From DASQEH01 sp963765725 (GTDB lineage Bacteria; Actinomycetota; Actinomycetes; Propionibacteriales; Nocardioidaceae), in the NCBI GenBank assembly GCA_963765725.1, contig CAVXXI010000001.1:248001-312000 (forward strand): DNA of 64,000 bases, given 5' to 3'. Position 1 is the first letter of the stretch, and every line of letters starts with the position of its first letter. The position numbers and the translations under genes were made by a program. The notes beneath the pieces are model-generated. The model was not told where the DNA came from. It saw only the letters and a list, made by a program, of their open reading frames with translations, and did no database searches. Below are positions 41,939 to 50,989 of this stretch, piece after piece.

Positions 41939-42697
41939 TTGACGGAGGAGCCCCGGCGGATCCGGGCGAACTCGGTGCTGCCGGCTCGGCGCGAGCGGGT
42001 GACCCTGGCCACCGCCGACGGCCTGGGACTCGTCGCTGAGCTGGCCCTTCCACTGACCGGCGAGCCGGTGGCCACGATGGTCTGCCTACATCCGCTCCCG
42101 ACGCAGGGCGGGATGATGGACAGCCACGTGTTCCGCAAGGCAGCCGCGCGGCTGCCGGCGCTGGCGCAGATCGCCGTGCTTCGCTTCAACACGCGAGGGA
42201 CGACCAGCGCTCACGGCACCAGCGACGGGCGCTTCGACGAGGCGAGGGACGAGCGCTACGACGTCGCGGCCGCCATCGAGTACGTGGAGTTCGCTGAGCT
42301 GCCAGCGGTCTGGCTCGTCGGGTGGTCGTTCGGCACTGATCTGGCGCTCAAGTACGGCAATGACCCCGGCGTGACCGGCGCGATCCTGCTGTCGCCGGCG
42401 CTGCGCTACTGCACGGACAGCGAGCTCGGCGCCTGGGCCACGAGCGGCAAACCGCTCGTGGCCGTGGTCCCGGAGTACGACGACTACCTGCGGCCGGCCG
42501 AGGCCCGGCGGCGCTTCGCGGCCGTCCCTCAGGCCGAGGTGATCGACGTGCCCGACGGAAGGCACCTGTGGGTGGGGCAGGCCGAGACCGTGCTGGACAT
42601 CGTCGTGGCACATCTGAACCCGGCCGCTGCACCGGTTCCCCGGACGTGGGACGGCGAGATGGACGACATCGCGCCGAGCATCGTCGAGAAACGCTGA
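41939..42697 (+). CDS. Alpha/beta hydrolase
   Basis: A 252-residue protein of the alpha/beta-hydrolase fold. The nucleophile elbow is VGWSFGTDLALKYG (Ser in G-W-S-F-G). An oxyanion-type motif CLHPLPTQGG lies near residue 50 and the catalytic His is likely in DGRHLWVGQA. It starts with TTG at 41939, 3 bp after the dehydrogenase gene, so it is probably co-transcribed. Substrate unknown. Confidence 0.82.
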   Translation: MTEEPRRIRANSVLPARRERVTLATADGLGLVAELALPLTGEPVATMVCLHPLPTQGGMMDSHVFRKAAARLPALAQIAVLRFNTRGTTSAHGTSDGRFDEARDERYDVAAAIEYVEFAELPAVWLVGWSFGTDLALKYGNDPGVTGAILLSPALRYCTDSELGAWATSGKPLVAVVPEYDDYLRPAEARRRFAAVPQAEVIDVPDGRHLWVGQAETVLDIVVAHLNPAAAPVPRTWDGEMDDIAPSIVEKR

Positions 42698-42700
42698 CGG

Positions 42701-44221
42701 CTACCGGCCGGCCGGTGGCTCGATCTGAGCGGGTCCTCGGGTCGGGTCCTCCTGGAGGACGTCGTCGGCCTGGGCGAAGGAGGAGACGAGGTCCCGTAGC
42801 TGGCTCAGCTGAGTCACGATCCCGTCGCGCCGCTTCTGCAGCGTGGTGAGCTGGTGGCGGGCGGCCGCGAGCTGGCGGTCGACGTCGGCCGTGGCGTTGC
42901 TGAGAATCTGCTCGGCCTGCTTGCGTGCCGAGGCGACGAGCTGCTCGGCCTCGCGCCGGGCCCGAGTGAGCGACTCCTCGCTCGCCCCCATGGTCTGCTC
43001 GCGGTGACGGTTGGCAGTCTCGATGGCGGCCCTGGTGCGCTCGTCCGCGGCGTTCGCTCGGGCCTCGGCCTCCTCGACCAGTCGAGCCGTCTCGGCCGCC
43101 GCCGTGGAGTGGCGGTCGGTCGACTCCTTGGTCATCCGCTCACGCTCGACCGCGAGGATGCGTCGTGCCTCTGCGGCCTCCCGGTCGGCGGCCGCCCGTG
43201 CCTGCTCGGCCTCGCGCTTGGCGCCCTGAAGCAAGGTCGTGGCCTCCTGCCGGGCAGCGATCTTCACCTGGTCGGCCTCCCGCTTGGCCGCCGCCAGCAG
43301 GTCGCCGGACTCTGACGCCGCGAGAGCCCGGGTGTGTTCCGCCTCGGCCAGCACCGACTGCCGGCGCTGATCCATCTCGTGCAGGGCCACCGCGCGGACG
43401 TCGGCGGCCTCCCTCTCGGCGTCGGCTCGAAGGGCAACGGCCTCCCGCTCGATGCGGGTGCGCGACTCGTCGGCGGCGTGCTGCGCCTGGAGGGTGACGT
43501 TGGTCGCCTGGTCCTCGGCGATCCGGAGGAGGGCGGCCGCATGGCTGCCGAGACCGGACCAGGTGGGCGTCTCCATCTCGGCGAGCCGGTGCTCGAGGTC
43601 GGTCACGAGCTCCTGCAGTCTCGCCACCTCGCGCCCCGCCGACCTGAACTGCTCGGCCGACATGGAGGCCTCGTGCTGCTGCTGGGCGACGTAGGAGTCG
43701 ACGGCCGCCTTGTCGTAGCCGCCGCGGCGGACGACCGCGAACGACGGGCTGACGACGCGGGGCAGGTTGGGCTGTGCGGGCGGCGCTGGTGGCCGAGCCG
43801 GCGGCGGCATGACCGGTCCCTGTGCCTGGGCAGGGGCCGGGGCCGGTGACTGGGTGGGTACGGTCGGCGCCTCCGACCTCGCTGTCGGTGGTTGAGCCCA
43901 CGACGCCGAGGAAGACTGTGGCGCGGGCGCCTGCTGCGCCTGCTGGTCGCCGCGTGCGACGACCGACTGCGCGGCGTTGGCCTGCGCCGGAGAGCTGGAC
44001 TGCACGGGGGCGTTGGCCTGCGCGGGCGTATTCGACCGGGCAGGCGCATTGGACTGGGAGGGTGCGCCGGCTTGCGCCGGGGCACTGGGCGGTGCCGGGG
44101 CAACCGCAGGCATGCGCTGGGTCTCTTGAGAGTCCGACAGATGCCCGCCGGGGTCGTTGGCGGGGTCGGACCGCTCCTGGAAGAACCAGAGTCCGGAGTC
44201 GTCCTCAGGGCTGTCGGTCAT
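42701..44221 (-). CDS. Long coiled-coil protein, DivIVA/FilP-like
   Basis: A 506-residue protein. Residues 1-150 are Pro/Ala/Gln/Ser-rich and disordered. A short SPSFAVVRRGGYDKAAVDSYVAQQQ segment (about 160-185) resembles the DivIVA membrane-binding start. A very long coiled coil follows (about 190-480), rich in Ala, Glu, Arg and Gln in heptads. In actinobacteria such proteins organise polar growth or the cytoskeleton. I chose ATG at 44219-44221 for its GAGGTG ribosome-binding site; the frame extends 19 codons upstream. It converges with the hydrolase gene (3-bp gap). Confidence 0.78.
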   Translation of the reverse strand: MTDSPEDDSGLWFFQERSDPANDPGGHLSDSQETQRMPAVAPAPPSAPAQAGAPSQSNAPARSNTPAQANAPVQSSSPAQANAAQSVVARGDQQAQQAPAPQSSSASWAQPPTARSEAPTVPTQSPAPAPAQAQGPVMPPPARPPAPPAQPNLPRVVSPSFAVVRRGGYDKAAVDSYVAQQQHEASMSAEQFRSAGREVARLQELVTDLEHRLAEMETPTWSGLGSHAAALLRIAEDQATNVTLQAQHAADESRTRIEREAVALRADAEREAADVRAVALHEMDQRRQSVLAEAEHTRALAASESGDLLAAAKREADQVKIAARQEATTLLQGAKREAEQARAAADREAAEARRILAVERERMTKESTDRHSTAAAETARLVEEAEARANAADERTRAAIETANRHREQTMGASEESLTRARREAEQLVASARKQAEQILSNATADVDRQLAAARHQLTTLQKRRDGIVTQLSQLRDLVSSFAQADDVLQEDPTRGPAQIEPPAGR

Positions 44222-44304
44222 GGGACACCTCAATCGATAGGTCTGCTCCGCCGACAGCAGGGTACCTCGTGAGGCCACGGCCTTACATGAACGAACCGGC
44301 CCGC

Positions 44305-44787
44305 TCAGCCTTCGGGCGTCGTGCGCCCGGCCGCCGGTGTCCCGGTGACGGGAGCCGGCGCCGCGGCCTGCGGCTCCACGAGCTCCACGAGCACCCCGCC
44401 GGCGTCCTTCGGGTGGATGAAGTTGATCCGGCTCCCGGCCGTGCCGCGGCGCGGGGCGTCGTACAGCAGCCGCATCCCCGCGGAGCGGACGGCCTCCATG
44501 GCGGCATCGATGCTGGTCACCCGGTAGGCCAGCTGCTGCAGCCCCGGGCCGGACCGGTCGAGGAACCGCGCGACGGCGGACTGCGAGGTGAGCGGCGCCA
44601 GGAGCTGCAGCCGTGCGCCCGACGTCCCGACGGCCAGCATGACCTCGCGGACCCCCTGCTCCTCGTTGACCTCCTCGTGGACGACCTCGAATCCGAACCG
44701 CTCGGCATAGAAGGACACGGCCGCGTCGAGGTCAGGTACGGCGACACCAACATGGTCGATGTCCGTGATCAGCTCGGCAGGCAGCAT
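44305..44787 (-). CDS. mce: Methylmalonyl-CoA epimerase
   Basis: A 160-residue glyoxalase-fold protein that interconverts the two epimers of methylmalonyl-CoA. Start region ITDIDHVGVAVPDLDAAVSFY carries the first metal His; LQQLAYRV and GGVLVELVEP carry the further ligands. A 20-residue Pro/Ala-rich tail is added. I chose ATG at 44785-44787, right before the conserved domain. Located near the thiolase and meaB genes, consistent with propionate or branched acyl-CoA metabolism. Confidence 0.9.
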   Translation of the reverse strand: MLPAELITDIDHVGVAVPDLDAAVSFYAERFGFEVVHEEVNEEQGVREVMLAVGTSGARLQLLAPLTSQSAVARFLDRSGPGLQQLAYRVTSIDAAMEAVRSAGMRLLYDAPRRGTAGSRINFIHPKDAGGVLVELVEPQAAAPAPVTGTPAAGRTTPEG

Positions 44788-44918
44788 GGGCTCATCGTCC
44801 CCGCCGGTGGCCACCCCGGGCAAGCTGCGCGGGATGGGCACGTCGGCCGCGCTGGGTAGGCTTCGGGCATGGGCGAGCCGGCAACGGTGCCGGCGCCCTC
44901 GAGTCCGTGGAGGAGAAG

Positions 44919-46105
<1,187 letters not shown>

Positions 46106-46109
<4 letters not shown>

Positions 46110-47077
46110 CAGTCGGGCGTCGCGCCAACCGGGGCCAGCTGTCGGTCGAGGCGCTCGTGGCTCGAGCGCGTGCGGGCGACCCGCGCGCGGTCGCCCGCCT
46201 GATCTCGCTGGTCGAGGACGCCTCACCGCTGCTGCGGGAGGTCGCCGAGCGGCTGGCGCCGCACACCGGCAGCGCGGAGGTCATCGGCATCACCGGTGCG
46301 CCCGGAGTGGGGAAGTCGACGTCGACCTCGGCACTGGTGACCGTGCTGCGGCAGGCGGGCAGACGCGTGGGGGTGCTGGCCGTGGACCCCTCTTCGCCGT
46401 TCTCCGGTGGTGCGCTGCTGGGTGACCGCGTCCGGATGCAGGAGCACGCCACCGACGCCGGCGTGTACATCCGGTCGATGGCGAGCCGCGGTCACCTCGG
46501 CGGGCTGGCGTGGGCGGCGCCGCAGGCGATCCGCGTCCTCGACGCGGCCGGATGCGAGGTCGTCCTCGTCGAGACCGTGGGCGTCGGGCAGTCGGAGGTC
46601 GACGTCGCCGGGCTGGCCGACACGACGGTCGTCCTGCTGGCACCGGGCATGGGTGACGGCATCCAGGCGGCGAAGGCCGGGATCCTCGAGATCGGCGACG
46701 TGTACGTCGTCAACAAGGCCGACCGCGACGGCGCCGACATCGTCGTCCGAGAGCTGCGTTCCGTCCTGAGCCTCGGGTTCGAGGCAGGCGACTGGCGGCC
46801 GCCGATCGTCAAGACCGTCGCCTCGACCGGTGAAGGCATGGCCGACGAGGTGGCGGCGATCGCGCGGCACCGGGAGCGGCTCGAGTCGACCGGCGAGCTG
46901 GAGGCACGACGCCGGCGCAGAGCCCGCGACGAGGTCGAAGCTATCGCGGTGACGGCGCTTCGCCGGCGCTTCGGGGATCTGCACGGACACGCCGACCTCG
47001 ACGCGCTCGCGGACGACGTCTCCGCGGGCATACTGGACCCGTACACAGCCGCGGACCGGCTCGTCGACGCGCTGTGA
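46106..47077 (+). CDS. meaB: MeaB-type G-protein chaperone of B12-dependent mutases
   Basis: A 323-residue SIMIBI-class GTPase. Walker A is GITGAPGVGKSTSTSALV. The VLAVDPSSPFSGGALLGDRVRM and VETVGVGQSEVDVA motifs are the family switch regions. MeaB protects and reloads adenosylcobalamin-dependent mutases. GTG start at 46106 coupled to the thiolase stop. The mutase encoded at 49.2 kb, 2 kb away, is a plausible client. Confidence 0.93.
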
Positions 47078-47124
47078 TGCGTGCGGCGCGCCTTACCCGG
47101 GCCGGGTCGTCGGTTTGCTAGACA

Positions 47125-47143
47125 TGCTCGAGACAATCGAGCA
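47125..47143. terminator. Small inverted repeat after meaB
   Basis: TGCTCGA (47125-47131) and TCGAGCA (47137-47143) flank GACAA. It lies 47 bp after the meaB stop and 55 bp before the next small gene. It may be a terminator hairpin or an operator. Confidence 0.4.
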
Positions 47144-47198
47144 GTCTGCCCGGCGGCGGCCGGGTCGGTAGGCCGACGTTCGTACCGAGGAGCACACG

Positions 47199-47366
47199 AT
47201 GACCGACGCGGCGAAGAAGGGCATCACGTTCCTCGTCATCGCCTTCGCGTTGTTCTACCTGGTGACCCAGCCCGAGGGCGCGGCATCGGCGGTGAAGGTG
47301 GCCATCTCGGGCATCGCCACGGCGTTCGACGCCATCATCAAGTTCTTCAACGCGCTCGCCAGCTGA
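47199..47366 (+). CDS. Small membrane protein, 55 aa
   Basis: ATG at 47199 with GAGGAG 7 bp upstream. It starts MTDAAKKGITFLVIAFALFY, continues LVTQPEGAASAVKVAISGIA, and ends TAFDAIIKFFNALAS. One membrane helix (about 9-23) is followed by a short amphipathic helix. It is 7 bp before a PH-domain membrane protein gene and probably co-transcribed. It resembles unnamed small proteins beside PH-domain genes in other actinobacteria. Confidence 0.7.
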   Translation: MTDAAKKGITFLVIAFALFYLVTQPEGAASAVKVAISGIATAFDAIIKFFNALAS

Positions 47367-47373
47367 GCTGGCG

Positions 47374-47952
47374 ATGGTCGGGCAGGTACCAGGTCGGTTC
47401 CCCTTCGGCGGCGAGACCCTCTGGAAGTTCCTCGTCGACCCCGCGGTGGACTCCCATCTGCGCGACGGAGAGCACATCAAGCTCGTGCTGTACAAGCACT
47501 GGGCAGCCTATTGGCAGGTGGCGCTCGAGTGCGTGGTCGTGCTCATCCTGCTCGCCCTCTGCCTCGCCAGCACGCTGCAGGCGGGCTGGTGGATCCCGCT
47601 GTGGCTGGCCGGCTTCGTCGCACTGCACGCTTTGTGGCTGTTCCTGCGGTTGAGGTCCGACGTCTTCGTGATCACGAACCGGCGGGTCTTCCGGGTGCGC
47701 GGCCCGGTGCGCTGGGGCTTCGCCACGATGCCGACCCGGCGGATCGTCGACTACAGCATCCACGAGTCGCCGTTCGCGAAGGCGGTGAGCTACGGGCACT
47801 TCGTCTTCGAGTCCGCGGCGCAGGAGCAGGCGCTGCGCGAGATCCGGTACATCCCTCACCCCTCGGAGTGCAGCGCCAGGATCCAGGACGTCGTGCAAGG
47901 CGTCGGCAAGGACTCGCAGGACCTGGTCAGCCCCGGCGGAGCCGACGACTGA
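47374..47952 (+). CDS. PH (bPH) domain membrane protein
   Basis: A 192-residue protein with DGEHIKLVLYKHWAAYW before two membrane helices (about 49-67 and 72-91), then a bacterial PH-like domain: SDVFVITNRRVFRVRGPVRWGFATMPTRRIVDYSI and KAVSYGHFVFESAAQEQALREIRYI. The topology is typical of the family. Role unknown. The next gene, MarR, begins 5 bp later. Confidence 0.85.
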   Translation: MVGQVPGRFPFGGETLWKFLVDPAVDSHLRDGEHIKLVLYKHWAAYWQVALECVVVLILLALCLASTLQAGWWIPLWLAGFVALHALWLFLRLRSDVFVITNRRVFRVRGPVRWGFATMPTRRIVDYSIHESPFAKAVSYGHFVFESAAQEQALREIRYIPHPSECSARIQDVVQGVGKDSQDLVSPGGADD

Positions 47953-47957
47953 GGACG

Positions 47958-48470
47958 GTGATCGCCACGAACCGGATGCTTTCCTTCGACCCGATCGAGG
48001 AGGCCGCTCGGCAGTGGCGGCTGCGTTGGGACGGCGTACGCGAGATGCGCGCGGTGACGAGCCTGATGCGCGTACAGCAGCTGCTCCTGTCGGAGCTGGA
48101 CGACATCCTGAGGCCCTACGGCCTCACGTTCGCCCGTTACGAGGCCCTCGTACTGCTGACGTTCTCCCGCCACGGCTCGCTGCCGCTGGGCAAGATGGGC
48201 GACCGGTTGCAGGTACATCCGACGTCCGTGACGTCGACCGTCGACCGGCTCGAGGACGCGGGCCACGTCGTCCGGCGCCGTCACCCTACGGACGGCCGGA
48301 CCGTCCTGGCCGAGATCACGTCGTCCGGCCGGTCTCTCGTGGAGGCGGCGACCCGAGATCTTGTCTCCGCCCGTTTCGGTCTCGGGTCGCTCGAGGACAC
48401 CGAGCTCGAGGCACTCGCGAGCCTGTTGCGCCCGGTCCGGCTGGCCGCCGGCGACTTCACCTCCGAGTGA
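47958..48470 (+). CDS. MarR-family transcriptional regulator
   Basis: A 170-residue winged-helix regulator. Region LTFARYEALVLLTFSRHGSLPLGKMGDRLQVHPTSVTSTVDRLEDAGHVVRRRHPTDGRTVLAEIT is the MarR DNA-binding domain with wing. GTG at 47958 has a nearby GAGG; ATG at 47976 is an alternative six codons later. In Streptomyces a MarR gene also precedes icmA (from memory), so it may control the mutase gene, now separated from it by repeats and a dead transposase. Confidence 0.87.
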   Translation: MIATNRMLSFDPIEEAARQWRLRWDGVREMRAVTSLMRVQQLLLSELDDILRPYGLTFARYEALVLLTFSRHGSLPLGKMGDRLQVHPTSVTSTVDRLEDAGHVVRRRHPTDGRTVLAEITSSGRSLVEAATRDLVSARFGLGSLEDTELEALASLLRPVRLAAGDFTSE

Positions 48471-48484
48471 CCCCCGCGCCGACC

Positions 48485-48549
48485 GGGCGCAAATGCCCGG
48501 CTAGCGGGCGCAAGAGTCAGGTCGAGCGGGTGCAAGATGTCGGGTCCAG
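48485..48549 (-). repeat. About 22-bp repeat array (locus C)
   Basis: Three units of 21-22 bp beginning GGGCGCAAATG, GGGCGCAAGAG and GGGTGCAAGATG on the plus strand. Read on the minus strand they match the 22-bp family of loci A and B at about 15 of 22 positions, with CTCGA/GTCGAG ends. Orientation is opposite to locus B. Confidence 0.65.
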
Positions 48550-49047
48550 GTCGCCTTCGTAGTGGCCCGGGATCAGCCGGGTCTCGATCTGTTCGGGACG
48601 GTCGTGGATCGAGACCGCGTCAAGGATCTGACCGCGGGTCTCACGGGTCTGGCGGGTGGCACGGCGGTGCCGGCCGTCGCGTCCGGTACGCAGATGCGCG
48701 CGCAGCTCACGACGCAGCTCGCCGCGGGGCCGCACGTAGATCGCCCGGTAGATCGTCTCGTGGCTGATGCGCATCTCCTCCTGGTCAGGGAACTGAACGG
48801 GCAGCCGTCCCGCGATCTGCTCGGGAGAATCATGTTGATCCAGTCGAGTCTGCACCCACAGCCTCAGGCGGGGGTTCCCCGACAGCTTCGACGGCCGCGG
48901 ACGGGACCGCGCCACCAGCGCCGCCTGATGACACGCCTCGGGCGCATAGGACCGGCCCGCAGCGGGCCTGCCCGGTCGCCCCGGCGCGCCCACAGGCCGC
49001 CAGGGACGCCGTAGCTCACGGCTGATCGTCGCCGCTGATCGGTCGAT
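48547..49047 (-). pseudogene. IS30-family transposase remnant
   Basis: The minus strand encodes RSAATISRELRR (end of the N-terminal helix-turn-helix), then SPEQIAGRL, ISHETIYRAIYVRPRGELRRELRAHLR, a region with ILDAVSIHDRPEQIETR, and GHYEGDL, where the first catalytic Asp of IS30-type DDE transposases lies. It stops there: the rest of the catalytic domain (two further acidic residues) is missing, as is the true N-terminus. The frame itself is unbroken, so loss was by end truncation. Both breaks fall at the 22-bp repeat arrays. Confidence 0.8.
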
Positions 49048-49149
49048 GCGCACGCTCGAGCGAACATTTCTGCCCTCTCGAGCGAACATTCGTGGCCTCT
49101 CGACCCAGCATGCGCGACCTCTCGGGCGGACTTTGGCGGCCGCTCGGCG
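49040..49149 (+). repeat. 22-bp tandem repeat array (locus B)
   Basis: Five contiguous 22-bp units. The clearest (49062-49083 and 49084-49105) contain GAACATTTCTGCCCTCTCGA and GAACATTCGTGGCCTCTCGA; the others are diverged. Same family and period as locus A, 30 kb away. Confidence 0.8.
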
Positions 49150-49165
49150 CAGGGGGCCGTAGTAT

Positions 49166-49185
49166 TTAGTAGGACGTCCTACTAA
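49166..49185. promoter_or_regulatory. Perfect 20-bp palindrome before the mutase gene
   Basis: TTAGTAGGACGTCCTACTAA is a perfect palindrome, 60 bp before the mutase start. It also lies in the most A+T-rich stretch of the gap, where a promoter (TAGTATT just before it) could sit. Such sites are typical operators for TetR-type repressors of acyl-CoA metabolism; the actual regulator is unknown, and the nearby MarR is an alternative. Confidence 0.75.
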
Positions 49186-49245
49186 GTATGCGCGGGCGGA
49201 CACGAGCTCGGCGACCTGCGCGGGCTTCACGCGACGGGAGAGCCG

Positions 49246-50943
49246 ATGAGCGACACGCACGACATCGAGGCCGGCCGGAGGCGCTGGCAGGAGCGCTACG
49301 ACGCGTCCCGGGTCAGGGAGGCCGACTACACGACCATCTCCGGCGTCGAGGTCGAGCCCGTCTACGGGCCACCCGACGGCTCCGGCTACCCCGGTTTCGG
49401 CGCCATCGGCTGGCCCGGGGAGTACCCCTTCACCCGTGGCCTGTACCCGACCGGGTACCGCGGGCGTACCTGGACGATCCGGCAGTTCGCGGGGTTCGGC
49501 AACGCCGAGCAGACCAACGAGCGCTACAAGATGATCCTCGACAACGGCGGCGGCGGGCTGTCCGTGGCTTTTGACATGCCGACCCTGATGGGACGCGACA
49601 GCGACGACCCGCAGGCGCTAGGCGAGGTCGGGCACTGCGGCGTGGCGATCGACTCGGCGGCCGACATGGAGGCGCTGTTCGCCGGTATACGCCTCGACGA
49701 CGTCACGACCTCGATGACCATCTCAGGCCCGGCCGTGCCGATCTTCTGTATGTACATCGTGGCCGCCGAGCGGGCCGGCGCCGACCCGAGCCGGCTCAAC
49801 GGCACGCTCCAGACCGACATCTTCAAGGAGTACATCGCGCAGAAGGAGTGGCTCTTCGCCCCCGGCCCGCACCTGCGCCTGATCGGGGACCTGATGGAGT
49901 ACTGCGCGGCCGAGGTGCCCGCGTACAAGCCGCTCAGCGTCTCCGGCTACCACATCCGCGAGGCGGGGTCGACCGCCGCGCAGGAGCTGGCCTTCACGCT
50001 CGCGGACGGCTTCGGGTACGTCGAGCTCGGGATGGCGCGCGGTCTCGACGTCGACACGTTCGCACCGGGGCTGTCGTTCTTCTTCGACGCCCACGTGGAC
50101 TTCTTCGAGGAGATCGCGAAGTTCCGGGCCGCGCGGCGGATCTGGGCCCGCTGGATGCGTGACGTGTACGGCGCCACGACCGACAAGGCGCAGTGGCTGC
50201 GGTTCCACACGCAGACGGCCGGCGTCTCCCTGACGGCGCAGCAGCCGTACAACAACGTGGTCCGGACTGCGGTCGAAGCGCTCGCCGCGGTCCTCGGTGG
50301 GACCAACTCGCTGCACACGAACGCCCTCGACGAGACGCTCGCACTGCCCACGGAGCAGGCGGCCGAGATCGCGCTGCGTACGCAGCAGGTGCTCATGCAC
50401 GAGACCGGCGTGGCGAACGTCGCCGACCCCCTGGGTGGCTCGTGGTACGTCGAGGCGCTCACCGACAGGCTCGAGGCGCAGGCCGAGGCCATCTTCGCCA
50501 CGATCAGGCAGCTTGGCGGCGGCGATGAGCGACAGCACTCCGTCGGGCCGATGACCTCGGGGATCCTGCGTGGCATCGAGGACGGCTGGTTCATGTCGGA
50601 GATCGCCGAGTCGGCGTTCCAGTACCAGGTGGCGGTCGAGAAGGACGAGAAGCTCGTCGTGGGCGTGAACTGCCACACGTCGTCGGTCACGGGCGACCTC
50701 GAGATCCTCCGCGTGTCCCACGAGGTCGAGGTGGAGCAGGTCCGTGCGCTCGCCGAGCGCCGTGCGCAACGCGACGACGCCGCGGTACGCACCGCGCTCA
50801 ACACGATGGTCGAGGTGGGCAGGACGTCGGCCAACATGGTTCCGGCGATGCTCGAGGCGGCCCGTGCCGAGGCCACCCTCGGTGAGATCTGCGACGCCTT
50901 GCGGGCCGAGTGGGGGGAGTACCGCGAGCCGGCCCGGTTCTGA
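49246..50943 (+). CDS. icmA: Acyl-CoA mutase large subunit, isobutyryl-CoA mutase type
   Basis: A 565-residue adenosylcobalamin-dependent mutase large subunit without the C-terminal B12-binding domain, so it needs a separate small subunit (not in the window). The substrate-binding part has TIRQFAGFGNAEQTNERYKM and GTLQTDIFKEYIAQKEWLF. Methylmalonyl-CoA mutase uses Tyr and Arg at the two selectivity sites; here they are Phe81 and Gln199, as in IcmA (Phe80, Gln198). The length also equals IcmA (566). It likely interconverts isobutyryl- and n-butyryl-CoA. GGGAG ribosome-binding site, ATG at 49246. A different acyl-CoA substrate cannot be excluded. Confidence 0.88.
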   Translation: MSDTHDIEAGRRRWQERYDASRVREADYTTISGVEVEPVYGPPDGSGYPGFGAIGWPGEYPFTRGLYPTGYRGRTWTIRQFAGFGNAEQTNERYKMILDNGGGGLSVAFDMPTLMGRDSDDPQALGEVGHCGVAIDSAADMEALFAGIRLDDVTTSMTISGPAVPIFCMYIVAAERAGADPSRLNGTLQTDIFKEYIAQKEWLFAPGPHLRLIGDLMEYCAAEVPAYKPLSVSGYHIREAGSTAAQELAFTLADGFGYVELGMARGLDVDTFAPGLSFFFDAHVDFFEEIAKFRAARRIWARWMRDVYGATTDKAQWLRFHTQTAGVSLTAQQPYNNVVRTAVEALAAVLGGTNSLHTNALDETLALPTEQAAEIALRTQQVLMHETGVANVADPLGGSWYVEALTDRLEAQAEAIFATIRQLGGGDERQHSVGPMTSGILRGIEDGWFMSEIAESAFQYQVAVEKDEKLVVGVNCHTSSVTGDLEILRVSHEVEVEQVRALAERRAQRDDAAVRTALNTMVEVGRTSANMVPAMLEAARAEATLGEICDALRAEWGEYREPARF

Positions 50944-50989
50944 CCGACGGCCGGCGGGCGGCGACCTGCCCGCTGCCTAGGATGGTGCC

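Larger units (their letters stand above)
48471..49245. other. Gap between MarR and mutase genes
   Basis: 775 bp without an intact gene: a short inverted-orientation repeat array (48485-48549), a broken transposase (48547-49047), a second array (49040-49149), a 20-bp palindrome (49166-49185) and the mutase leader. Confidence 0.75.

Noticed and set aside
44907..44918. GTG at 44907 as thiolase start
   Set aside because: It would put the good GGAGG site inside the gene; ATG at 44919 has proper spacing and matches the family N-terminus.
48486..49245. Cobalamin riboswitch before the mutase gene
   Set aside because: The region is filled by repeats and the transposase remnant, and no B12-box-like conserved core is seen.
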